Under the pieces are notes generated by a model. It was not told the DNA's origin. It worked only from the letters and a program-made list of their open reading frames with translations, and searched no databases. A stretch of DNA of 64,000 nt from Pandoraea pneumonica (GTDB taxonomy: Bacteria; Pseudomonadota; Gammaproteobacteria; Burkholderiales; Burkholderiaceae), in contig NZ_CABPSK010000001.1 in assembly GCF_902459645.1 (NCBI RefSeq), positions 682,001-746,000 of the forward strand, read 5' to 3'. A program made the position numbers and the translations under genes. This document shows, piece after piece, positions 9,168-17,177 of the stretch; position 1 is the stretch's first letter, and each line of letters begins with the position of its first letter.

Positions 9168-9572
9168 ATGAGTCAGCAAGCCCCTGTTGAATACGCAAAC
9201 GCCACGCCGGAAGTGAAGGCCGTCTTCGATGACATCAAGACGACACGCGGCGTGCCAGACGTCAATAATTTCTGGAAATTCATCGCGCAACACCCGCCGA
9301 CGCTCGCGCGCACGTGGGACAGCGTGAAAGATGTGATGGCACCCGGGGCGCTCGATCCGCTGATTAAGGAATTGATTTATGTCGCGGTGAGTGTGACCAA
9401 CAATTGCGGCTACTGCGTGGCAAGCCACACGGCCGCCGCCCGGCGCGCGGGCATGACCGATGAGATGTTTGGCGAGTTGCTCGCCGTGGTCGGTATGGCG
9501 AATGAAACCAATCGGCTGGCAGTCGGCTACCGGGTGCCGATCGACCCGGCGTTCGAACTGCCAGCCAAATAA
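9168..9572 (+). CDS. carboxymuconolactone decarboxylase / AhpD-like protein
   Basis: 134 residues from ATG 9168. Contains the AhpD redox signature NNCGYCVASH (about residues 74-83): two cysteines three apart followed by a histidine, as in alkylhydroperoxidase-type proteins rather than true gamma-carboxymuconolactone decarboxylases. The preceding Glu of the proton relay (KELIYVAVS) is also present. Likely a cytosolic all-helical oligomer with peroxide-reducing activity. Frame is open upstream to 9051, but that part runs through the presumed promoter and Fur-like site. Pairs with the divergent nitroreductase, consistent with a redox-stress role. Confidence 0.9.
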   Translation: MSQQAPVEYANATPEVKAVFDDIKTTRGVPDVNNFWKFIAQHPPTLARTWDSVKDVMAPGALDPLIKELIYVAVSVTNNCGYCVASHTAAARRAGMTDEMFGELLAVVGMANETNRLAVGYRVPIDPAFELPAK

Positions 9573-9585
9573 AACGGCGACGGCG

Positions 9586-10821
9586 TTATTGCGCGGCGCT
9601 ACGCGACATCCACCGCCGATAGCGCCGCGTTTGGCAGGCCGTCGCGAGTTGTTGCAGGATCAACGCCTTGAGCGGCGACACGTCAGGTTTTGTCGCGCGT
9701 CCGGCGCTCAAGCGATTGAGTTGGAACTTGACGACAGCCATGTTCGCCAGCGAGCCGAGTGCCTTGTTCTTCCACGTGATGGGACGCAGGTTCGGCTCGC
9801 TGTGTTTGCCGTCGCGCCAACGTGCGGGCAGCGTCGGATCAATGGACAGGGCGGTGGCAATGCCAACCATGGCCACGCCATCATTGACGACCTGTTCGGC
9901 GACGGCTTGGCGGCGGATACCGCCGGTAACCATCAAGGGCATGCGCGCTGCCGTTGTGATCTCGCGGGCAAATTCCAGAAAGTAGGCTTCCCGCGCCAGC
10001 GTACGGCCATCGCGCGCTTGCCCTTGCATCGCGGGTGCCTCATAGCTCCCGCCTGACAGTTCGACCAAATCGACGCCCAACGGGTTGAGCAATTCGACCA
10101 CGCGTTTGGCATCTTCAGCGCTGAAACCGCCACGCTGGAAATCGGCGGAGTTGAGCTTCACGGCCACGGCAAATCCCGGCGAGACCGCTTTTCGCACCGC
10201 TCGGACGATGTCGAGCAGCAAGCGGGCACGGTTTTCCAAACTTCCGCCCCATGCGTCCTGACGCTTGTTCGTCAGCGGGGAAAGGAACTGACTCAGCAGG
10301 TAGCCGTGCGCCGCATGAATCTGCACGCCCGTAAAGCCGCTGCGCTCGGCGAGTTCGGCGCTGCGTACGAAGCGTGACTGTACGTCAGCGATGTCGTCGG
10401 GCGTCATTTCTCTGGGCACGGCAAAGCGTTTGGACAAGGCGCCAAGGTCGAGCGCGACGGCCGACGGGGCGACGGTGGGTTGTCCGAGGGCGGACTGCAT
10501 CTGACGCCCGGGGTGGTTGAGCTGCATCCAGATCTGCGCACCCTGCGAGCGTGCGGTGTCCGCCCAGCGCCGAAAGCGATCCAACTGCGCGTCGTCCTGC
10601 AACACGACCCCGTTGGGGCCGGTCATGGCTTGCGCGTCGATCATGACGTTACCCGTCAGAATCAGGCCCACGCCGCCGCGCGCCCAAGCGTCGTAGAGAC
10701 GGAGCAATGCATCGGACGGTGCGTGGTTGGCGTCGGCCATGTTTTCTTCCATGGCGGCCTTGGCCAGGCGGTTCGGGATTTGGGTGCCGTTCGGCAGGGT
10801 AAGGGGGGTGAAGAGCGTCAT
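9586..10821 (-). CDS. NADH:flavin oxidoreductase, old yellow enzyme family
   Basis: 411-residue single-domain TIM barrel that binds FMN. Family marks: N-terminal FTPLTLPNGTQIPNRLAKAAM, the substrate-binding histidine segment (QLNHPGRQ), the HAAHGYLLSQFLSP motif and the FMN-phosphate stretch VTGGIRRQAVAE. There is no C-terminal FeS/FAD extension, so it is not a 2,4-dienoyl-CoA reductase of the long type. It presumably reduces activated C=C bonds of enones or similar. Strong ribosome site (GAGGAGG) before ATG. Convergent with the AhpD-like gene (13 nt between stops) and driven by a MerR-type promoter facing the MerR gene. Confidence 0.93.
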   Translation of the reverse strand: MTLFTPLTLPNGTQIPNRLAKAAMEENMADANHAPSDALLRLYDAWARGGVGLILTGNVMIDAQAMTGPNGVVLQDDAQLDRFRRWADTARSQGAQIWMQLNHPGRQMQSALGQPTVAPSAVALDLGALSKRFAVPREMTPDDIADVQSRFVRSAELAERSGFTGVQIHAAHGYLLSQFLSPLTNKRQDAWGGSLENRARLLLDIVRAVRKAVSPGFAVAVKLNSADFQRGGFSAEDAKRVVELLNPLGVDLVELSGGSYEAPAMQGQARDGRTLAREAYFLEFAREITTAARMPLMVTGGIRRQAVAEQVVNDGVAMVGIATALSIDPTLPARWRDGKHSEPNLRPITWKNKALGSLANMAVVKFQLNRLSAGRATKPDVSPLKALILQQLATACQTRRYRRWMSRSAAQ

Positions 10822-10851
10822 TGTGTCGCCTCCTCAGTTGACGATGAGGGG

Positions 10852-10882
10852 ACGATAACCTTAAAGTTCACTTTAATGTCAA
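10852..10882 (-). promoter_or_regulatory. MerR-type promoter with 19-bp spacer and operator dyad
   Basis: On the minus strand: -35 TTGACA (10877-10882) and -10 TATCGT (10852-10857) separated by exactly 19 bp, the over-long spacing that MerR activators correct by twisting DNA. The spacer holds a perfect dyad TTAAAGT-GA-ACTTTAA (10861-10876). It reads toward the old yellow enzyme gene, with the MerR gene divergent 18 nt beyond it. Confidence 0.8.
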
Positions 10883-10900
10883 GCGCTGTGGAGGCGGACG

Positions 10901-11350
10901 ATGAAAATTGGTGACCTGGCGAAAGTCAGCGGCCTGGCGGCGTCGAAAATCCGCTTCTACGAGGCACAGGGGCTGTTGCCCGATGCGCAGCGACAGTCCA
11001 ACGGCTATCGGGAGTACGGCGACGATGCGCTCACGCGGCTGGATATCATCCGCCGCGCGCAGAACGCCGGGTTCTCGCTCGATGAAATCCGGTCGATCCT
11101 GCCGCCCGATCTCAGTGCGTGGCCCCACGACACGTTGCTTGAAGTGTTGCGCCGTAAGGTCACGGAGATCGAGCGTCTCGAGCAAAGTCTGGCGCAAAGC
11201 AAACACAATATTTCGGCGCTGATCGATGCGATTGAGCAGCGCGGCGAGGGGGAAGGGTGCGGCGAGGCGGCCCAGCGCGTGCTGACATCGCTGCGCAACA
11301 CCCCGGTGGACCCGCCGCTCACCAACGGGCGGGCGCGCAAACGGGGTTGA
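10901..11350 (+). CDS. MerR family transcriptional regulator
   Basis: 149 residues. N-terminal winged helix (MKIGDLAKVSGLAASKIRFY, about 1-70) with the usual second half QSNGYREYGDDAL, then a long dimerisation coiled coil (about 80-120). The effector tail is short and has one cysteine (GEGCGEAA), so it lacks the SoxR four-Cys cluster and the metal-binding CXnC pattern of metal sensors. Likely senses an organic or electrophilic compound. It faces the old yellow enzyme gene, whose promoter has the diagnostic 19-bp spacing and dyad; the regulator probably also represses itself from this site. Confidence 0.93.
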   Translation: MKIGDLAKVSGLAASKIRFYEAQGLLPDAQRQSNGYREYGDDALTRLDIIRRAQNAGFSLDEIRSILPPDLSAWPHDTLLEVLRRKVTEIERLEQSLAQSKHNISALIDAIEQRGEGEGCGEAAQRVLTSLRNTPVDPPLTNGRARKRG

Positions 11351-11372
11351 TGCCCGCCTCGACGGCTCGCCT

Positions 11373-12392
11373 TTATTCCATCGAAACCCAGCACTCGTTG
11401 CGCGCTTTGTCATAGAGCACGCCATGCCCTTTGTACTCGGTCGCGCAGGCGGTGCCACGGAAGCGCACATCGCTGGGCGACTGGGCGCGCATCCAGCTTT
11501 CTTCCTTACTGCCTGCGGCGATATCGGCGGCGCGATCCGTCGGCTTGCAGCCTTTGCCCTCGCACCAGTGCGCCTGCACCGCTTCGCCGCAGGTATTGGC
11601 GATGCCGTACCAGTACATGTTCTTGACCGTGTCGTCGAGTTTGACGTCGACGATCTTCAGGCAGCTTGGGTACTGCTTGAGGACCAAGCGCTTCTTACCG
11701 GCGCCGACGTTGCTGTCGAGCGCCGCGGTCGATTTTGCAGTGATGTCGTCGAATTTGGTTTGATGGGTGCGGTCGATCGCATCGGCGCTCCAGCCCAACT
11801 CGTCCAGACGCGCCGCGATGGCACCGGCGACGCATTGGTTGCCCTGCTTGCTGTCGATCATCGAGGGATCGGCCATGTCGCTGTTCAGCTTATGGAGACG
11901 CTCGCGCAACCGCGGCACGTTGGCGATGTTGATATCCCGATAGTCGGTTTCCCAGAAGCTACGTGCCAGATCGGCCAGCCGCGCACTCGTCATGTCCGGG
12001 CGCGAGGCGACTAACGACGCGCGCAGGGAGTCTTCGCAGTTGTAACCGGCGTTGGTCACCAGTGCTGGCTTTTGTTGAGCGGCGGGCTGGTACGTCTGGG
12101 CAGCCGGACGTGGGGTAGGGGCTTGATATGAGGGCGTCGGATCGTCATTCTGCTGCGCCGGTGCGTTCTGCGGTTTTGACAGCGCGTTGAGCGTGTTGAT
12201 CAGAATCTGCGTGTTGACGTTGGTGTTGCTGTTCCCGCTCGGCTTGTTTGAATTCGACGGTGCGGAGGTCGGCGGTGCCTGCGTGGCAGCGGTGGTGGCC
12301 AACCCGGCAGCGAATGTGACGCTGACGGGCGCGCAAGTGAAAACCGTGGCCAGCGCCGCAGCGGTGACCACCTTCGTCATTGTTGTGTGCAT
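11373..12392 (-). CDS. exported protein of unknown function with several cysteines
   Basis: 339 residues from ATG 12392, chosen because AAGGA lies just upstream and because the first 30 residues form a Sec signal peptide (hydrophobic AAALATVFTCAPVSVTFAA, cleavage near AAG). A Ser/Asn/Pro/Gln-rich linker follows (about 35-110), then a compact domain (about 125-339). The mature domain has about ten cysteines, some in close groups (CEGKGC, ANTCGEAV), suggesting disulfides and a periplasmic location. I do not recognise the family. Not in an obvious operon; divergent from the Ldh2-type gene and convergent with the MerR gene. An upstream in-frame ATG (12578) would overlap the divergent gene and destroy the signal peptide. 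Confidence 0.75.
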   Translation of the reverse strand: MHTTMTKVVTAAALATVFTCAPVSVTFAAGLATTAATQAPPTSAPSNSNKPSGNSNTNVNTQILINTLNALSKPQNAPAQQNDDPTPSYQAPTPRPAAQTYQPAAQQKPALVTNAGYNCEDSLRASLVASRPDMTSARLADLARSFWETDYRDINIANVPRLRERLHKLNSDMADPSMIDSKQGNQCVAGAIAARLDELGWSADAIDRTHQTKFDDITAKSTAALDSNVGAGKKRLVLKQYPSCLKIVDVKLDDTVKNMYWYGIANTCGEAVQAHWCEGKGCKPTDRAADIAAGSKEESWMRAQSPSDVRFRGTACATEYKGHGVLYDKARNECWVSME

Positions 12393-12597
12393 TTTTCCTT
12401 CCCCACTAAAACGGTGTTCAACGCTGTATCGCGAGAATCGGTTGGAATTACAGCACAAGGGGGTGAGCTCTCCATCCTTCATTTGATGGATATCCGGCGC
12501 GGGTGGTCGAAGACGCTGCGTTGCCGTATTCTCAACAAGCATTGCAATATCTGCACCGGAAATGGGTGTTCCGAACATCGACTATCACGGGGAATCC

Positions 12598-13572
12598 ATG
12601 CAACTCGACATCGAGCAGGCTAAGGCATTGGCGCGCACGGCAATCATGGCGGTGGGCGCCGACGCACCGACGGCTGCGTCACTCGCCAATGCCACGGTCG
12701 CCGCAGAACTGTCGGGCCACGGTTCGGTAGGTTTTGCACATCTGCTGGATTACCTGAGAGGTTTCTCGAAGGGCCAAATTGCGCGGTCGGCGCAGCCCGA
12801 CATCGCGTTTCCCACGCTGACGACGATCAAGGTCGATGCAAAACACGGCATTGCGCAATTGGGTTTCGATCTGGCATTCAACGAGCTTGTCGAACGCGCG
12901 AAGCAGTATGGCGTTGCGTTGTTTGCGCAGGCCAACAGCTACACCGCTGGGGAGTTGGGCTATTACACGCGGCGGTTGGCCGACGCCGGTTTGATCAGTC
13001 TGGCGACATCGAACGGCCCGGCGCTCGTGACCACGCCACAGAGCCGCCAGCGGGTATTCGGCACCAATCCGTTGTCGTTCGGCGCGCCAATTGCCGGGGG
13101 CGCGCCGCTGGTGATCGATCAGGCGTCGAGCGCTACGGCATTCGTCAACATTCGCGAAGCCGCCGCGAAGGGGCATGCCATTCCGGAAGGCTGGGCGCTA
13201 GACGCCGCAGGTATGCCCACAACCGACGCGAACGATGCCTTGACGGGCATGCTGCTCGCTTTTGGCGGCGCACGAGGCGCCAATATTGCGTTGATGGTCG
13301 AAGTCCTGTCGGCAGGGCTAACCGGCGCGAACTGGTCGTTAGATTGCCCGTCTTTTGAACATGGCAACGCCTCACCGGGTGCCGGGCTATGCATCGTCGC
13401 CATCGCCCCGGCGGCGCTCGCTCCGGATTTCGCCACCCGATTGGCGCTTCACGTAGAGCGCTTGTCTGCCAAGGGTATTTACGTGGCGGGGCGTGGCGAT
13501 CGCCCCGACGTGATCGAGGTCGCGCCGTCAGTGCTATCTGAGATCGAACGCTATTGCGCACACAACCTATGA
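12598..13572 (+). CDS. Ldh2 / malate dehydrogenase-like NAD(P)-dependent oxidoreductase
   Basis: 324 residues, the type-2 malate/L-lactate dehydrogenase family, which also holds delta1-piperideine-2-carboxylate/pyrroline-2-carboxylate reductases (DpkA), sulfolactate and ureidoglycolate dehydrogenases. Seen: the catalytic-region GHGSVGFAHLLDYL (equivalent of the SHG motif), the NAD(P) segment FGTNPLSFGAPI and LVIDQASSATAFVNI. ATG 12598 has GGGGA upstream; ATG 12562 is an alternative adding 12 residues. No neighbour points to one substrate; an imine or 2-oxo acid reductase is most likely. Confidence 0.85.
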   Translation: MQLDIEQAKALARTAIMAVGADAPTAASLANATVAAELSGHGSVGFAHLLDYLRGFSKGQIARSAQPDIAFPTLTTIKVDAKHGIAQLGFDLAFNELVERAKQYGVALFAQANSYTAGELGYYTRRLADAGLISLATSNGPALVTTPQSRQRVFGTNPLSFGAPIAGGAPLVIDQASSATAFVNIREAAAKGHAIPEGWALDAAGMPTTDANDALTGMLLAFGGARGANIALMVEVLSAGLTGANWSLDCPSFEHGNASPGAGLCIVAIAPAALAPDFATRLALHVERLSAKGIYVAGRGDRPDVIEVAPSVLSEIERYCAHNL

Positions 13573-13728
13573 TGAATAAGAACCCAATCATTCAGCACAA
13601 TCAGGGTGCTGACACATAGCCGCAGAAGTCAGGCGTAAGGATGGCCTGCCTAAACCGGGCGGGCATCCGTTTCGCGGGTGGACCGATACCAAAAGTGATG
13701 ACGAGACGCCCGCAGGAGGCGTTTTTTC

Positions 13729-14598
13729 ATGAACCCGATCACATCGTTTCTCGTCTTGGTCCTGTTGTTGCTGGGCGCGGCAGCAGGCGTGTATGTCAAC
13801 CCTTATCTGGCGCCTTGTTTTCTCGTCGCTGCGATGTTGCTGGCGTCGATGTTGAAGATGGCCAACGCTTGGCAGAAGTTCGTCATTTTGCGGGCCGGTA
13901 AGCTCCAGAGCGTCAAGGGGCCGGGGCTGTTCATGATCTTGCCGGTCGTCGACAACGTGACAGCCATCATCGATACCCGCATTCAAACCACGGCATTCAA
14001 TGCAGAACAGGCGCTTACGAAGGACACGGTGCCGGTGAATGTCGACGCCATCATCTTTTGGCATGTGAACGACGCGGAGCGGGCGGCGCTTGCGATTACG
14101 GATTACCGGCAGGCGATCGACCGCGTAGCGCAGACATCGTTGCGCGAGATGATCGGCGCATCGATGCTCTCGACGTTGCTGTCTGACCGGAAGGCGTCCG
14201 ACGAGCAATTGCGTGCGGATATCAGCGCCAAGACTGCCGCGTGGGGGATTGCCGTGATTTCGGTCGAAGTGCGGGACGTGGCGATTCCCGTGGCGCTGCA
14301 AGATGCGATGTCGCGGCAGGCACAGGCCGAGCGGGAAAAGCAGGCCCGTATGATTCTCGGCTCTGCGGAAGCGGTGATCGCGGCGCGCTTCGTCGAGGCG
14401 GCCACGATCTACGAAGGCCATCCGCAGGCGTTGCAGCTGCGCGCGATGAACATCATCTACGAGACGACCAAAGAGCGAGGCGCCACCATCCTCATGCCGT
14501 CGTCGATGGTCGACAGCATGAACCCGGCGATGCTGGCGTTTGCCGTGGGCGGCGCAGATCCAAGCAATGCGATGTCGACATTGAAGACCGCGGCTTGA
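13729..14598 (+). CDS. slipin / SPFH-band 7 membrane protein
   Basis: 289 residues. A hydrophobic hairpin at the N-terminus (about residues 5-45) anchors the protein, followed by an SPFH domain (about 50-210) with the slipin/stomatin pattern (VNVDAIIFWHVNDAE, VEVRDVAIPVALQDAMSRQAQAEREKQARMI split across the helix). The C-terminal helical part would oligomerise in membrane microdomains. No NfeD partner is next to it, although slipins are often paired with one. Good ribosome site (AGGAGG 12 nt upstream), which lies in the loop of a short ACGCC/GGCGT repeat. Ends at a strong bidirectional terminator. Confidence 0.92.
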   Translation: MNPITSFLVLVLLLLGAAAGVYVNPYLAPCFLVAAMLLASMLKMANAWQKFVILRAGKLQSVKGPGLFMILPVVDNVTAIIDTRIQTTAFNAEQALTKDTVPVNVDAIIFWHVNDAERAALAITDYRQAIDRVAQTSLREMIGASMLSTLLSDRKASDEQLRADISAKTAAWGIAVISVEVRDVAIPVALQDAMSRQAQAEREKQARMILGSAEAVIAARFVEAATIYEGHPQALQLRAMNIIYETTKERGATILMPSSMVDSMNPAMLAFAVGGADPSNAMSTLKTAA

Positions 14599-14606
14599 TC
14601 GAACTG

Positions 14607-14635
14607 AAAAGGCTCGCTTGATAGGCGAGCCTTTT
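14607..14635. terminator. bidirectional intrinsic terminator
   Basis: Perfect 11-bp stem AAAAGGCTCGC / GCGAGCCTTTT with a 7-nt loop, between the slipin stop (14598) and the convergent amidohydrolase stop (14638). The A- and T-runs allow it to act on both strands. Confidence 0.93.
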
Positions 14636-14637
14636 CG

Positions 14638-15759
14638 TTATCCCAATCGATAAACCTTCGACACTGTCTCTCTGAACAGTGCGGCCCGCTCGGTCGGGCT
14701 GGCCTGTGCCGTGAGGCGCTTGAAGGCGTTCCAGCCGTTATTGAACGAATACGAGCCTTTGTCGACCGGGAAGTTGCTCTCGAACATGCAGCGGTCTGCC
14801 CCGAACGCCTCGATACAGGTGTGCATCCACGGCTTCCATGCGTCGGCGAGCGCCTGTGACGTGGGCGGCCGTTCTCCCTTTTCGAAGTCGAAGCCGTTGA
14901 TCCGCATCCCCAATCCGCCCACTTTCACATAGACGTTCGGCAACTGCGCCAGCTCGCGCATTGAGCGGGACCACCGGGTGAACACCTCGTCGCGCGCATT
15001 CTCGTAGCTGGCAATGCGCACCACGCCGCCGCAGTGATTCACGATAAAGGGCGTCTGCGGATATGCCTTGGCCAGATCGAACAACTCCGGCAGTTGCGGG
15101 AAAAACAGCCACGCGTCGTACGACAAACCGAGCGACCCCAACTGCGCCACGCCTGCGCGGTAATCCTTGTCGAGCAACAGCCCACGTGGTGCGGCCGACA
15201 GCGGATTGACGAGCGTCTGATCGGCATCCCAGGTCACCAAATGACGCACGCCTTTGAACCGGCCTTGTCCCGCTGCGAGGTGTGCCTCCAGGACGTCGCG
15301 CACCGCTGCCCCCCGCCGCAAGTCGGCATACCCGACCATGCCCTGCGCGACGCGCGGCGACGATTGCTGCAACGGTGCCGTGATATCCGCCACGAACTGC
15401 GTCTCACCGACCGGCCGCAGTGCTTCGGGACCCGACTGCCGGTAGCGAGTAAGCGCCTGCATGAACACCGACGCCGTGATGTTGTGCCCGCCGCGGGCAT
15501 CTTCCAGATACTCGTCGAGCAGATAAATCCAGCCCGGGCGCTCGTAGAAGTGATGATGCGCATCGATGATCGGCATCGCCGGTTCAAGCGCGGATTCATT
15601 ACCCGATGCCAGCCATTCGGCGCGCACGGGCAGATAGTTGCTAGTCGCCGTCATGGGACGGGATTCCTCCTTGGCAAAAACGCGCGTGGCCGACAGCGCT
15701 GCCGATGCCGCAGCCGCCTGCAAGAGCTTGCGGCGCGACGGTGATTGAATACGGCGCAT
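14638..15759 (-). CDS. Tat-exported amidohydrolase (amidohydrolase-2 family)
   Basis: 373 residues. N-terminal twin-arginine signal (SRRKLLQAAAASAAL) predicts folded export to the periplasm. The mature TIM-barrel belongs to the amidohydrolase-2 / metal-dependent hydrolase family: first metal motif IIDAHHHFYE (about 64-73), a central FIVNHCGGVV with the histidine, and a late FESNFPVDKGSY with the catalytic Asp. These enzymes open lactones or decarboxylate. Last gene of the minus-strand catabolic cluster; its start overlaps the MFS stop by one base (TAATG), so both are co-translated. A periplasmic location for a member of a CoA-based pathway is unusual: it may prepare the substrate for uptake by the adjacent carrier (inference). 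Confidence 0.88.
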   Translation of the reverse strand: MRRIQSPSRRKLLQAAAASAALSATRVFAKEESRPMTATSNYLPVRAEWLASGNESALEPAMPIIDAHHHFYERPGWIYLLDEYLEDARGGHNITASVFMQALTRYRQSGPEALRPVGETQFVADITAPLQQSSPRVAQGMVGYADLRRGAAVRDVLEAHLAAGQGRFKGVRHLVTWDADQTLVNPLSAAPRGLLLDKDYRAGVAQLGSLGLSYDAWLFFPQLPELFDLAKAYPQTPFIVNHCGGVVRIASYENARDEVFTRWSRSMRELAQLPNVYVKVGGLGMRINGFDFEKGERPPTSQALADAWKPWMHTCIEAFGADRCMFESNFPVDKGSYSFNNGWNAFKRLTAQASPTERAALFRETVSKVYRLG

Positions 15760-17069
15760 TATTTCTCCTCCTGCGGGAAGGCGAACAGAGCGAGCGTGAG
15801 CAGCGTGGTCACACCGAGTACGACGGCCAGACCCAACATGCCTGCCGTGAACGTACCGAAACTGTCTTTCAGATAGCCCACGAGATAAGGGCCTGCAAAG
15901 CCACCCAATGCGCCAATCGAATTGATCAGGGCGAGACCGCCTGCCGCCGCCTGTCCGGAGAGGAACCGTGCAGGCAGCGTGAAGAAGATCGTGCGGCCCG
16001 CGATGGTGCCGATCAGGGCAAGCGTGATGCCGGTCATCGCAGGCACCAACTGGTCGAAATAGGTCGACACGCCTAACGCTACGGCACCGATCAACAGCCC
16101 CGCCGCCAAATTCGCAATGTGCCCGCCGCGACGGTCCACACGCTTAGCCCACCAGAGCAGCGCGATCGTGGCGAAGAAGTACGGCACCGCGGAGAGCCAG
16201 CCCGTCTGCGTCACGCTCATGCCGTGCGCTTTGAGCATTTGCGGCAACCAGATGCCAATGCCGTACGAACCCATCGTGAAGCCGAACGAAATCGAGGCAA
16301 GCAGATAGACGCGCACGTCTTTGAGGGCCGCGCGGAAGTCCTTCTTTTTCTTGGCCGAACTGCCTTCACGCTCGAAGGCCTGTTGCAGCGCCTGACGCTC
16401 GTCGGGGGTGAGCCACTTGGCATCGGCGGGCTTATCGGCAAGCAGCTTCAGCACGAGATAACCCAGCAAACATGCGGGCAACCCTTCGATGATGAACATC
16501 CACTTCCAACCGGCAAGGCCGAACACGCCGTCCATTTGCAGCAGCCACGTCGACAGCGGGCCGCCGATAAAGGACGACAACGGCGTCGACACAGTGAACC
16601 ACGCGAGCACCCGCGTGCGGTAGTTCGCAGGGAACCACACGGCAAGGAAGAAGATCACGCCGGGGAAGAAACCTGCTTCACCGATACCGAGCAGCAGGCG
16701 AATCGCGTAGAAGCTCATCGGCCCCACGGCCAGCGCCGTCGCTGCCGCAAAGATGCCCCACGTGATCATGATGCGGGCCAGCCAGCGCCGTGCGCCGAAG
16801 CGATAGAGCGCGAGATTGCTCGGCACTTCGCAAAGGCAATACCCGGCAAACATAATGCCCGCGCCCCAGCCGAACTGCGTGGCCGTCAGGCCGAGGTCGC
16901 GGTTCATCGTGAGCGCTGCAAACCCCACGCTGGTACGGTCGAGATAGTTAAAGAAATAGGCGAGGGCAAGCAGGGGGATGAAGCGCCAGGCGGCTTTTTG
17001 CACCGCGCGTTGCTCCAGCGTGCCGCTCGCGGGCAGTTCCGCTGGCGTGGTCCGGGATAACGAGGTCAT
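15759..17069 (-). CDS. MFS transporter, anion:cation symporter type
   Basis: 436 residues with about twelve membrane segments. N-terminal FFNYLDRTSVGFAALTMNRD and the loop-2 region are typical of the ACS branch (phthalate, hexuronate, tartrate carriers). The start is ATG 17069: GGAG lies 9 nt upstream, whereas the earlier in-frame ATG at 17084 sits inside that ribosome site. Presumably imports the organic acid handled by the HMG-CoA-lyase-like/CoA-transferase pair. Co-translated with the downstream amidohydrolase. Confidence 0.92.
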   Translation of the reverse strand: MTSLSRTTPAELPASGTLEQRAVQKAAWRFIPLLALAYFFNYLDRTSVGFAALTMNRDLGLTATQFGWGAGIMFAGYCLCEVPSNLALYRFGARRWLARIMITWGIFAAATALAVGPMSFYAIRLLLGIGEAGFFPGVIFFLAVWFPANYRTRVLAWFTVSTPLSSFIGGPLSTWLLQMDGVFGLAGWKWMFIIEGLPACLLGYLVLKLLADKPADAKWLTPDERQALQQAFEREGSSAKKKKDFRAALKDVRVYLLASISFGFTMGSYGIGIWLPQMLKAHGMSVTQTGWLSAVPYFFATIALLWWAKRVDRRGGHIANLAAGLLIGAVALGVSTYFDQLVPAMTGITLALIGTIAGRTIFFTLPARFLSGQAAAGGLALINSIGALGGFAGPYLVGYLKDSFGTFTAGMLGLAVVLGVTTLLTLALFAFPQEEK

Positions 17070-17177
17070 GGTTGTCTCCTGCATATTGCCGGGCGCGCTT
17101 GCCGTTCAACGGGTGGCACGCCTCGGCGTTCTTGTGTGTGACTTACGGATTCGATGGATTCAGTGGACTTGCGAAAT

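Noticed and set aside
13713-13735. ACGCC/GGCGT repeat followed by T-run as a terminator before the slipin gene
   Set aside because: Stem is only 5 bp and its loop contains the ribosome site of the slipin; too weak to call.
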